DNA of 28,037 nt from positions 1 to 28,037 of the forward strand of contig JANWID010000140.1 of the NCBI GenBank assembly GCA_025450095.1, written 5' to 3'. The translations under genes were made by a program, and so were the position numbers. The number at the start of each line of letters is the position of its first letter. Position 1 is the stretch's first letter. Source of the stretch: Bacteroidia bacterium. Its GTDB lineage: Bacteria > Bacteroidota > Bacteroidia > AKYH767-A > OLB10. Below, piece by piece: positions 1 to 6,915 of this stretch. The notes beneath the pieces are model-generated. The model ran no database searches, was not told the origin of the DNA, and saw only the letters and a list, made by a program, of their open reading frames with translations.

Positions 1-771
1 AATCACGGCCAGCGGGTCAGGTTCACCGGTTATATTTTTCAAGCGAACAACTTCAGCCGATTTCTTGAGGAAATCAACTGCTATGTAAGCATCCCGCTGG
101 AAAAATCTTGATTTGCGCATGTTCTTCAATGAGATCCTGCTGGATGTCAGATTAGCAACACAACCATTATCGAACTCAATACGTGCGTTTGCAATGTCCG
201 GGGTATCGCTAACCACGGCAACACCACTGGTACTGATTTTCCTGATAGGAGATTTTACCACACTCAGGATAATATCTATATCATGGATCATGAGATCAAG
301 CACCACGGAAACATCTGTTCCACGCGGATTAAACTGAGCCAATCGGTGTGTTTCAATGAACATGGGAGAAGAGATATATTCACGGGCTGCCTGGAATGCA
401 GGATTAAACCGCTCTACATGTCCGACCTGGACTTTCACTCCGGCTTCTCCCGCAAGGGCCATCATTTTACGTGCTTCATCCACTGTATTGGCAAGTGGTT
501 TTTCAATAAAAATGTGCTTTGACTTTTGGAGAGCGCTAACAGCACAATCATAATGCGACAGGGTAGGAGTAACTATATCCACAACATCGCAGCGGTCGAT
601 CAGTTCATCCAGTGTTCCAAACGAATATACTCCAAGTTCAGAGGAAACCTTCCGGCTTGTTTCCTCATCCTGATCATAAAACCCAACAAGTTCAAAATCC
701 GGAATTTCCCTAATCAGCCTGATATGTATTTTGCCCAGGTGTCCGGCCCCTAAAACCCCGATTTTCAGCAT
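1..771 (-). CDS. Gfo/Idh/MocA family NAD(P)-dependent oxidoreductase (3' end cut off by window)
   Basis: The reverse strand from the ATG at 771 is open to the window edge, giving 257 residues of a protein that is normally about 320-330 long, so the C-terminus is missing. The N-terminus is a Rossmann nucleotide-binding fold with GAGHLG at residues 8-13. The family signature EKP is at residues 90-92, followed by a GHVERFNPAF segment that is typical of the dehydrogenase/substrate domain. Members oxidise or reduce sugars or similar polyols with NAD(P); the substrate here cannot be told from sequence. The gene is divergent from pcm at 886 and has its own TAnnTTTG box at 786-793. It is not obviously tied to the glycan locus 8 kb away. 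The family call is secure, the substrate is unknown. Confidence 0.9.
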   Translation of the reverse strand, partial: MLKIGVLGAGHLGKIHIRLIREIPDFELVGFYDQDEETSRKVSSELGVYSFGTLDELIDRCDVVDIVTPTLSHYDCAVSALQKSKHIFIEKPLANTVDEARKMMALAGEAGVKVQVGHVERFNPAFQAAREYISSPMFIETHRLAQFNPRGTDVSVVLDLMIHDIDIILSVVKSPIRKISTSGVAVVSDTPDIANARIEFDNGCVANLTSSRISLKNMRKSRFFQRDAYIAVDFLKKSAEVVRLKNITGEPDPLAVI

Positions 772-785
772 TTTGAAATTTTCAG

Positions 786-793
786 CAAAAGTA
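786..793 (-). promoter_or_regulatory. Bacteroidota -7 promoter box (TACTTTTG)
   Basis: On the reverse strand this reads TACTTTTG, a full match to TAnnTTTG. It lies 14 nt upstream of the oxidoreductase ATG at 771, which implies a very short leader. No clear -33 TTG is seen at the usual spacing, so the promoter call rests on the -7 box and its position. Confidence 0.5.
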
Positions 794-819
794 ACCCTTT
801 TTGACGAATCTGAAATGAT

Positions 820-827
820 TATTTTTG
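820..827 (+). promoter_or_regulatory. Bacteroidota -7 promoter box (TATTTTTG)
   Basis: TATTTTTG matches TAnnTTTG. A TTG at 801-803 lies 16 nt upstream, slightly closer than the usual -33 spacing. The predicted transcript would start near 834, giving a leader of about 50 nt before the pcm start at 886. Together with 786-793 it makes a compact divergent promoter region. Confidence 0.5.
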
Positions 828-885
828 TGAAGGATATCGCTTTTACAAACGGTTTCGTGAACAGAGATAACAGGTTCTTTCCCAC

Positions 886-1533
886 ATGATAGACGATAGT
901 TTGAGGCACCAGGGTATGCGCAGAAAGCTGGTGGAAGAAATTCGCAAAAAAGGTATTTCAAATGAGATGGTATTACAGGCCATCGGGTCTGTTCCACGTC
1001 ATCTTTTTCTGGATAATGCCTTTCTTGAATTCGCATACCAGGATAAGGCTTTTCCCATAGAAGCCGGTCAGACTATTTCCCAGCCATATACGGTAGCCTA
1101 CCAAAGTCAGCTCCTGCTTCCGGAAAAGGGGATGAAAGTTCTCGAAATCGGTACCGGTTCAGGTTACCAGACAAGTATCTTGTTTCTGTTGGGACTTAAA
1201 GTTTTTTCGATTGAACGGCATAAGGTACTTTATAGCAATACTCAGAAATTGATGAATGAGTTAAATTATAATATCCGGCTTTTTTATGGGGATGGATTTA
1301 AAGGGTTACCCGCTTATGCGCCATTTGATCGTATATTGATAACCTGTGGCGTTAAGGAAATTCCTACAGAACTGGTTCGCCAACTAAAACAGGGTGGAAT
1401 TATGGTTCTGCCATTAGGTCCGGAAAATGAACAAGTTATGACAACAGTCATTAAAAAGGATGATCAGAATACTGAAATAATATCTTTGGAGCGTTTTCGG
1501 TTTGTACCGATGTTGGAAAATAAGGCGCCATGA
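886..1533 (+). CDS. pcm: Protein-L-isoaspartate O-methyltransferase
   Basis: This 215-residue cytoplasmic enzyme uses S-adenosylmethionine to methylate isoaspartyl residues in aged proteins so that they can return to normal aspartyl bonds. Visible signatures are the substrate-loop segment GQTISQPYTVAYQ at residues 61-73 and the SAM-binding motif I, VLEIGTGSGYQT, at residues 85-96. Length is normal for the family (about 210-220). The ATG at 886 fits the start of the family domain (MRRKLVEEIR...) and lies about 50 nt after the likely promoter. The gene is divergent from an oxidoreductase and is followed by an unrelated secreted protein with its own promoter box, so it is probably monocistronic. 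Confidence 0.95.
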   Translation: MIDDSLRHQGMRRKLVEEIRKKGISNEMVLQAIGSVPRHLFLDNAFLEFAYQDKAFPIEAGQTISQPYTVAYQSQLLLPEKGMKVLEIGTGSGYQTSILFLLGLKVFSIERHKVLYSNTQKLMNELNYNIRLFYGDGFKGLPAYAPFDRILITCGVKEIPTELVRQLKQGGIMVLPLGPENEQVMTTVIKKDDQNTEIISLERFRFVPMLENKAP

Positions 1534-1601
1534 AGGATTAGTATGTGCATAATTCTGTTAACAAGTCTTTTAGGCAAATGTCTTCCGGATTTTTAGGTGC
1601 T

Positions 1602-1609
1602 TAACTTTG
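1602..1609 (+). promoter_or_regulatory. Bacteroidota -7 promoter box (TAACTTTG)
   Basis: TAACTTTG fits TAnnTTTG. It overlaps the TTG at 1607 and abuts the ATG at 1610, so transcription would begin near 1616. Both of those upstream start codons would then be untranscribed, which supports the ATG at 1637 as the real start. No convincing -33 TTG is seen. Confidence 0.5.
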
Positions 1610-1636
1610 ATGGCTGAAAACAAAAAAAAAGACACT

Positions 1637-2566
1637 ATGAAAAAAAACCTGCTATTTATTCTGTTAGCGATAACATCAAACATCGCGGTTGCTCAGAATT
1701 TATCTAAGAACGGCCACCAGATTACTCCAGAACCTGGTGAATGGGGATTAGGAATTGATGTAAACCCATTCTTTGAGTACTTCGGTAATATGTTCAACGG
1801 TACTTCGGATAACAGTGCTCCGGGCTGGAATTACACAACCGATCAGCCAATTCCTATGACCATCACAGGATTGATGATTAAGGATGCAACAACTGCCTAC
1901 CGTGCTCGTGTCAGAATAGGAACAGGCTCTCAAACACAGGTCAGCGTAATTGACCGTGATGGCAGCACAGCGAATCCTCCTGCAACTGTTGAAGATGAAA
2001 GAAAATCAAGTTCGACCAATATTATCATTGGTGCTGGTCTTCAAAAAACCCGCGGAAAGCATCGGCTTCATGGAATTTATGGCGCTGAAATCCTGATTGG
2101 TTCCGGAAATGGTGGTAAAACTGAGTATGATTATGGTAATCCGTTTAATTTGGATTCTACAACAATTGGTAACCCGGTTGGAGCGCCTTATGGTCAAACT
2201 ACTATTACTGATTGGTCGAGCGGAGCAGGTAATCAAATGACTGCCAGTTCCCGCACAACAGAATCAAAAAGTGGCAATACGTTCTACCTGGGACTCCGTG
2301 GTTTCATTGGTATTGAGTACTTCTTCGCCCCTAAAATTTCAATCGCTGGTGAATTTGGCTGGGGACTTGGCCTTGCTTCAACTGGTGAAGGCGAAGAAAA
2401 AACTGAATCGTTTGACCAGGGAACTGATTTGGTTAACGCGTTTGATGACAGTGTTCGTTCAAACACGTCTAAAACAGGAAAATCTTCCACTTTCGGACTT
2501 GATAACGATTCTGGTAATCCATTCAGCCCAGGCTCCGGTTCACTTCGTATGACATTTTACTTCTGA
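1637..2566 (+). CDS. Exported, probable outer-membrane beta-barrel protein of unknown function
   Basis: From the ATG at 1637 this encodes 309 residues. It begins with a clear signal peptide (MKKNLLFILLAITSNIAVAQ, cleavage probably near AVA-Q). The mature part is rich in Gly, Ser, Thr and Asn, with alternating stretches such as TFYLGLRGFIGIEYFFAPKISIAGEFGWGLGLAS, and it ends in SLRMTFYF. A C-terminal aromatic residue after alternating hydrophobic residues is usual for outer-membrane barrels. In-frame TTG (1607) and ATG (1610) lie in the promoter box and would put a charged stretch before the signal peptide, so they were not chosen. The gene is followed by a strong terminator and seems to be a single-gene unit. 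I do not recognise a named family. Barrel topology is an inference. Confidence 0.8.
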   Translation: MKKNLLFILLAITSNIAVAQNLSKNGHQITPEPGEWGLGIDVNPFFEYFGNMFNGTSDNSAPGWNYTTDQPIPMTITGLMIKDATTAYRARVRIGTGSQTQVSVIDRDGSTANPPATVEDERKSSSTNIIIGAGLQKTRGKHRLHGIYGAEILIGSGNGGKTEYDYGNPFNLDSTTIGNPVGAPYGQTTITDWSSGAGNQMTASSRTTESKSGNTFYLGLRGFIGIEYFFAPKISIAGEFGWGLGLASTGEGEEKTESFDQGTDLVNAFDDSVRSNTSKTGKSSTFGLDNDSGNPFSPGSGSLRMTFYF

Positions 2567-2582
2567 TAATAAATTTTCAAAT

Positions 2583-2616
2583 AAAAAAGGGCTGTCTGTT
2601 CAGACAGCCCTTTTTT
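2583..2616. terminator. Bidirectional Rho-independent terminator
   Basis: A 9-bp GC-rich stem (GGGCTGTCT / AGACAGCCC, 2589-2597 and 2602-2610) with a GTTC loop is flanked by six A on the left and six T on the right. It therefore works in both directions, ending the + strand gene that stops at 2566 and the - strand gene that stops at 2645. Confidence 0.93.
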
Positions 2617-2644
2617 ATTGCTTAGCCGCGAAATAATTCCAGGT

Positions 2645-4060
2645 TTATTTGCCAGCCGTTTCTTTAAATTTCTTATCAAGTATTTCCCTCAGCGTTTCAA
2701 CCTCGATGCGTTTGGCGATAATCACCTTCTGCTCATCCAGTAAAAAAATCTGCGGAGTTGTGGTGATATCAAATTCATGACGGAAATTATTATGTAGCTG
2801 AGGATCTGCTACGTTTATGAATTTTAGCTCTTTCTCCTTAATGAACTTTTTCCATTTATCCATTTCAACTTCTGTACAAACGGCATAGACTTCCAGACCT
2901 TTTCCTTTCATTTCATTGTAAAGATCACTGAGTTTTGGAGTGATTTTCTGACAATGACCACAGTCAGGATCCCAGAAATACAATACGGTATATTTAGTCT
3001 TGATGTCATACAAAGCATGAGGCACATTTGAACTATCGTTCAGCACCAGATTTTTTACTTTTTTACCGATGAGGATCGGTTTTAAAATTTTGGCCCGGTC
3101 CTGAATCTTAAAAAGCTGTGCTTCATCTACCCAATACGCTTTTTCCTTTGTATAATATGTTTCCGCCATATGCACAAACACAGCATCCATTCCCATAATA
3201 TTGGATGTTTCATATGTATTGGTAATCCACCATACAACATACTTAAACATTTCTGATCCCGGTTTAAGCCTGGCAATAAGACTATCCGCTTCCTTATTAA
3301 TAGAGTCGGGCATTTGCAGGGTCATTTTCTTGAAGTATTGTTCCAGCTTAGGATGAAGTACAGGAGTGTATAATAAACGATCATCCTGAAGGTCGATGTT
3401 GTCGAAATAATGTTGCTTGTAATAATTATACAGGAAAATGGAATCTTTAGTGCCGTCTGGATTCAAAGGTGCGTCAGGAAGCGGAACTTCGGTGGTAGCC
3501 TTGAAAACCTTGGTGAGAAGAAAATCCGGATTTTTGGTTTCCAGGTTGTTTTTATAATTGAAAACAGCAGAGTCAATCGCTGCCATTTTAGCCCGAATGG
3601 GTTCAGCTTTTTCTTTATCGTTTTTAACCTGCTCATATTCTGCACGAAGTGGTTCAATTTCCTTAGATTTTCCATTTATGAAACGGAGATAATCATAAAA
3701 GAGCTCATTATCGGTAGAACCCTTAATTTTCATATCCTTCACATATTCTTCCGAAGTAGTTTCAACACTGAATTGTTGTTGCTTGTCAATGATGATTTCA
3801 AAATATTTTTTTCCCGGAAGAACTACCAGGTATATACCTCCGGGTAATTTTTCAGACCCTTTACAAGTTAAATTTCCCTGGGCATCTGCATTACAGGAAT
3901 CCTTCAGGTATTGTTTTTCCCCAAAATAGTTAGCCAGATAACAAAGTGAATCACGCAGGCCCGAGATTTTTACTTTTACGTTGTATCCTTCCTGTGAAAA
4001 AGCAGGAAATGAAACCAGGAGAATTCCTGCCAGGACAGGCAGCAGTTTTTTTAATCGCAT
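2645..4060 (-). CDS. Exported TlpA-like thioredoxin-fold protein with DUF4369-like N-terminus
   Basis: From the ATG at 4060 this is 471 residues with a signal peptide (MRLKKLLPVLAGILLVSFPAFSQ). An N-terminal beta-rich region resembles DUF4369, followed by an alpha-helical middle that resembles DUF5106. The C-terminus is a thioredoxin/TlpA domain with the redox motif CGHC at residues 367-370 and a cis-proline segment TTTPQIF (Pro near 436). It should act in the periplasm as a thiol-disulfide oxidoreductase or reductase; its partner is unknown. A longer frame opens at TTG 4165 but would add 35 residues ahead of the signal peptide and run past the promoter box at 4088-4095, so it was rejected. 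Its stop lies next to the shared terminator. Confidence 0.88.
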   Translation of the reverse strand: MRLKKLLPVLAGILLVSFPAFSQEGYNVKVKISGLRDSLCYLANYFGEKQYLKDSCNADAQGNLTCKGSEKLPGGIYLVVLPGKKYFEIIIDKQQQFSVETTSEEYVKDMKIKGSTDNELFYDYLRFINGKSKEIEPLRAEYEQVKNDKEKAEPIRAKMAAIDSAVFNYKNNLETKNPDFLLTKVFKATTEVPLPDAPLNPDGTKDSIFLYNYYKQHYFDNIDLQDDRLLYTPVLHPKLEQYFKKMTLQMPDSINKEADSLIARLKPGSEMFKYVVWWITNTYETSNIMGMDAVFVHMAETYYTKEKAYWVDEAQLFKIQDRAKILKPILIGKKVKNLVLNDSSNVPHALYDIKTKYTVLYFWDPDCGHCQKITPKLSDLYNEMKGKGLEVYAVCTEVEMDKWKKFIKEKELKFINVADPQLHNNFRHEFDITTTPQIFLLDEQKVIIAKRIEVETLREILDKKFKETAGK

Positions 4061-4087
4061 AATAAGTTTGTTTTTATAAACAGGTGG

Positions 4088-4095
4088 CAAAATTA
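4088..4095 (-). promoter_or_regulatory. Bacteroidota promoter, -7 box TAATTTTG
   Basis: On the reverse strand TAATTTTG matches TAnnTTTG, and a TTG lies 21 nt upstream, a good -33/-7 arrangement for this phylum. The ATG at 4060 follows 27 nt downstream. This supports 4060 over the TTG at 4165 as the start of the thioredoxin-fold gene. Confidence 0.6.
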
Positions 4096-4174
4096 ACGAT
4101 TGACATGATGAAGAAACAATGAAACGAAGCTGATTTTCACAGGTTAACCCTCGAAAGACGTCCAAGCCGGCTAA

Positions 4175-5917
4175 TTATTCCGGATTTAAAGAATATTCAT
4201 ACGTTCCGGTGTTAGAAACTTCATCTTCAAGCCGGATCCGGATTTGGCCCGGGATTGCTCCCTGGGGAATATCCTCCGGATAAATAACAAGACCATTTCG
4301 GGATGAATTATATGCTGCCGGAACCCATTTTCTGTTAATCAGGCAGGAATAACTTTTTAAACCGGAAAATTCATTTTCCAGGGGAATAAAGATTTTCTTT
4401 CTGCCTGTAAAATTATCTGGTTCCCATTGTGGTTTTTGAGCTCTTGGAGGAGAAGTATCCTGCATAATAACATAACTGCCCATATTCCGGACGTTGAAAT
4501 ACATAACTTTTTTCCGGAGTGTTCCGGGAATAACACTTTGATATCCGTGTTTATAATTACGCGCTACAACCAGCTTCGACTTATCCCTGACTCCTTTTAA
4601 CGTACATTTCATACTAACAGAAATTGATTCATTTACAGGAATGTTATCGGGGGTCAGCGTTAAAACAGGTGAAAATGATTTCTTGCGTGTTTCCGGATCA
4701 GACTGTTCGGTAATATTTAAATAAACAGATTCATAAAATGCTGCCGGCGGAATATCAATAGTGCAATGCTTGAGCTTTATCTTTTTTGGTTCTCCGAAAG
4801 TGAAGTGTTCTTTTTCACTCAATTTTACTTCCCGAGTATTTTGTATTTTCCGGATGAAACAGCGGGCTTCTGATGTATTACCGGAAGCATCTTTAATTTC
4901 CAGGCGCAACCGGAAAACATTGTTAGTCTTAATTTCTATCAGCCCTTTTGAATTCCTGTAAAAAGGCAGCTTATTCCCCGCCATAACATAAAACAAAGTC
5001 ACTTCACGACCGGTTTCAGAATAAAATTCATAATCGAGAAATACCTGCACTGTCCGTGTCTGTGAAAAAGAAAAGCTATCGATTGCAAATGTGAATGCCA
5101 GTGAATCATCTACGTATAAACGTCCTGAATTAATTCCTATATGATTCGGATCGTTTCCTGCCAGGTCGAATGCTTCTACTCCTACAAAATAAGGACCTGC
5201 AACGGAAATGGTGTCACTTATTCTGGTCTTGCTGCCGGTACCCTGTTCCAGGATATGTTTTGAACTTCCGGTTAGTCCCCCTAAAGGTCCCGGCTCATAA
5301 ATAATCAATGAAGAAATTATGGGTGGAATGGTATCGTTAAGTCGGTAGCCTGCTATTACCGGATTAAACGGTAATTCAGATCCGGTATGACGGGTTTCAA
5401 AATGCAGATGCGGGCCGGATGAAGATCCGGTATTTCCGGAAAATCCTATGAGTTCTCCTTTTGTAACCGGAAATAGTTTTGGATCCGGGAAAATTTCGAT
5501 CTCATATTGTTGCTTTGATTCCTGTATTTTCCGGATCGTATCTTCCAGGGTATGAAAAAACTTTCGCAGATGACCATATACAGTCACCACACCTCCGGGA
5601 TGTGTGAGATAAATAGCTTTCCCATAACCACCGGAGCTGATTTTTATTCTCGATACATAACCGTCATCAACTGCCAGAACCGGTAATCCCTCCAGTTCCC
5701 TGGTTTTATAATCTATTCCTGAATGAAAATGATTCCCCCGTGGTTCACCAAAATTCCCGGATAAATTTTGCGTGTTCCAGAGCGGATCAATACCAGAAAA
5801 TTGTATTGCAGATTTTGATTGGTTAACGGATTGTGAACAACATTCATTTGAAAAAATAGTCATGAATAACCATAACATAAGTGCAAGACTGAATAAACCA
5901 GTGCACGGAATTTTCAA
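4175..5917 (-). CDS. Exported M23 (LytM-type) zinc metallopeptidase
   Basis: This is an envelope-localised peptidase predicted to cut peptidoglycan cross-links or act as a LytM regulator. The M23 core is intact. With the start used here (580 residues) the zinc ligands are His65 and Asp69 (in HFHSGID) and His172, with catalytic His170, in HLHFE; YGHL lies between them. About 380 residues of beta-rich sequence follow, possibly Ig-like or ZU5-like, and they are not assigned. The start is uncertain. TTG 5917 gives a reasonable signal peptide (MKIPCTGLFSLALMLWLFM...). The frame also opens at TTG 5950, and the first in-frame ATG is 5878, which gives a weak signal peptide without a positive N-region. 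Fourteen bases separate it from the gene upstream of the terminator (4060 start region), so no operon link is clear. The peptidase call is firm. Confidence 0.9.
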   Translation of the reverse strand: MKIPCTGLFSLALMLWLFMTIFSNECCSQSVNQSKSAIQFSGIDPLWNTQNLSGNFGEPRGNHFHSGIDYKTRELEGLPVLAVDDGYVSRIKISSGGYGKAIYLTHPGGVVTVYGHLRKFFHTLEDTIRKIQESKQQYEIEIFPDPKLFPVTKGELIGFSGNTGSSSGPHLHFETRHTGSELPFNPVIAGYRLNDTIPPIISSLIIYEPGPLGGLTGSSKHILEQGTGSKTRISDTISVAGPYFVGVEAFDLAGNDPNHIGINSGRLYVDDSLAFTFAIDSFSFSQTRTVQVFLDYEFYSETGREVTLFYVMAGNKLPFYRNSKGLIEIKTNNVFRLRLEIKDASGNTSEARCFIRKIQNTREVKLSEKEHFTFGEPKKIKLKHCTIDIPPAAFYESVYLNITEQSDPETRKKSFSPVLTLTPDNIPVNESISVSMKCTLKGVRDKSKLVVARNYKHGYQSVIPGTLRKKVMYFNVRNMGSYVIMQDTSPPRAQKPQWEPDNFTGRKKIFIPLENEFSGLKSYSCLINRKWVPAAYNSSRNGLVIYPEDIPQGAIPGQIRIRLEDEVSNTGTYEYSLNPE

Positions 5918-5986
5918 AGTGCTGTGAATAACTCCCGGTGATTTAAGCAACCTTTTGAATTATTTATGTTAAGTTTAGGGATTAAC

Positions 5987-5994
5987 TAACTTTG
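5987..5994 (+). promoter_or_regulatory. Bacteroidota -7 promoter box (TAACTTTG)
   Basis: TAACTTTG matches TAnnTTTG. The transcript would start near 6001, almost on the ATG at 6003. Either the mRNA is nearly leaderless or translation starts at the second in-frame ATG (6015). The nearest upstream TTG (5955-5957) is too far away for a standard -33 element. Confidence 0.45.
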
Positions 5995-6002
5995 TTGCAC
6001 TA

Positions 6003-6305
6003 ATGCATGCGGATATGGATGACAATCTCCGGCAGTTAAAGGAACTGAAATTTAAGGTCGAAAAATTAATAAATTTGCATGAACAGCTTTCAAAGCAACA
6101 TGATCAATTACAAATAACTAATAATCAATTAACTCAGAAACTCGAAAAACAAGAAAATCAAATCGCTGAATTAACGGAAACCAACAGGGTTATCCGCATG
6201 GCGCAGCGAATTTCCGGGTCAGATCAGAATACCCGGGATATAAAGCTGAAAATCAACGAATATATCCGTGAAATAGACAGGTGCATTGGCCTGATTAACC
6301 GCTGA
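6003..6305 (+). CDS. Small coiled-coil protein encoded upstream of zapA
   Basis: This is 100 residues (96 if the ATG at 6015 is used). Residues about 8-60 form an almost continuous coiled coil (LRQLKELKFKVEKLINLHEQL..., many Gln, Lys, Glu and Leu in heptad positions). There is no membrane segment or signal peptide. It is 7 nt from zapA and surely co-transcribed. Small coiled-coil proteins such as ZapB work with ZapA at the division ring in proteobacteria, so a division-linked role is a reasonable guess, but similarity to ZapB is only in general character and no motif proves it. Confidence 0.8.
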   Translation: MHADMDDNLRQLKELKFKVEKLINLHEQLSKQHDQLQITNNQLTQKLEKQENQIAELTETNRVIRMAQRISGSDQNTRDIKLKINEYIREIDRCIGLINR

Positions 6306-6312
6306 AACAGGC

Positions 6313-6615
6313 ATGGACGAGATTTCAATAAAGGTTACCATAGCAAAGCGGCAATACCCGCTGAAAATCCAGCGTTCTGACGAAGAAAGGGTCCGGAAAG
6401 CGGAGCAGATGCTAAATGAGCGGATCACTGAATATGAAAAACAATATTCCGCAAGTGATAAACTGGATATTCTGACTATGTGCGCACTGCAATATGTTAC
6501 AGAATTGGTTAATTTTACGGAAGACTCGAAACTTTCAGCGACACAGGCATCTGGTGCCATTTCTGAAATTGACCGGATGGTTGCAGAAAGAATCAGACTC
6601 AATAGCGTTCATTGA
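6313..6615 (+). CDS. zapA: Cell division protein ZapA
   Basis: At 100 residues it is the expected length for ZapA, which binds FtsZ and cross-links protofilaments at the Z-ring. The N-terminal half has the family pattern ISIKVTIAKRQYPLKI...ERVRKAEQMLNERI, and the C-terminal half is a helix that dimerises as a coiled coil (LDILTMCALQYVTELVNF...). It follows the coiled-coil gene by 7 nt and precedes a candidate 6S RNA and rny. A zapA-6S order is also known from other phyla, which supports both calls. Confidence 0.9.
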   Translation: MDEISIKVTIAKRQYPLKIQRSDEERVRKAEQMLNERITEYEKQYSASDKLDILTMCALQYVTELVNFTEDSKLSATQASGAISEIDRMVAERIRLNSVH

Positions 6616-6627
6616 ATTCAAGGGACA

Positions 6628-6653
6628 TTTACTTACGGCTTGCCGGAAGTAAA
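6628..6653 (+). other. Strong hairpin downstream of zapA
   Basis: TTTACTT (6628-6634) pairs with AAGTAAA (6647-6653), and inside it CGGC pairs with GCCG around a TT loop, with one A/G mismatch between the stems. No T-run follows, so it is not a standard intrinsic terminator. It could stabilise the zapA mRNA end or be part of a longer 6S precursor. Confidence 0.45.
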
Positions 6654-6704
6654 CCATTACCCGCTTAAATTCTGATCATTGTTTTAAACTCAACATTAAT
6701 CAAT

Positions 6705-6811
6705 TGGGGATTAAAGCTCTGTTACCCTATTGCAGGCCTTGACCGTTTATCCCTGATAAACGGATTTCCCCCCCGGGGAACATTGGAAGCAAGAAATAAC
6801 AGGCATCCCCA
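6705..6811 (+). ncRNA. ssrS: Candidate 6S RNA (6S-Flavo-like)
   Basis: The 300-nt gap between zapA and rny has no open frame but folds well. TGGGGAT (6705-6711) pairs with ATCCCCA (6805-6811) as a closing stem, and after an asymmetric loop CTGTTA (6719-6724) pairs with TAACAG (6797-6802). TTGC (6730-6733) can pair with GCAA (6789-6792). Two apical hairpins follow: CCGTTTATC/GATAAACGG (6743-6763) and TTCCCC/GGGGAA (6766-6780). A rod of about 107 nt with an internal bubble is what 6S RNAs look like; these bind the housekeeping RNA polymerase by mimicking an open promoter. The position next to zapA agrees with known 6S contexts. The ends are approximate and the family was not confirmed by a covariance search. 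Confidence 0.62.
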
Positions 6812-6915
6812 CCCATGTCGAATGGGGTTTAAAATAACTCAGGATTTAATGCGGGTTTTTAATTATATAACAATTACACAACAGATTTAATCAATTTTTT
6901 AACAGAATTACAGAA
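6812..6915 (+). other. A+T-rich leader region before rny
   Basis: A short hairpin, CCCAT/ATGGG at 6812-6826, lies just past the 6S candidate and is followed by GTTTAAAA; it could help form its 3' end. The rest is A+T-rich leader sequence. I found no full TAnnTTTG box, so rny may be read from the zapA promoter or from a promoter I cannot see. Confidence 0.3.

Noticed and set aside
113..753. + strand open frames at the left edge
   Set aside because: The reverse strand encodes the Gfo/Idh/MocA oxidoreductase with Rossmann and EKP motifs; the + frames are its shadows.
1602..1636. Longer starts (TTG 1607, ATG 1610) for the exported protein
   Set aside because: They overlap or abut the -7 promoter box and would place a charged segment before the signal peptide.
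3410..3847. 145-codon + strand open frame inside the thioredoxin-fold gene
   Set aside because: It is antisense to a well supported coding sequence and its translation has no domain signature.
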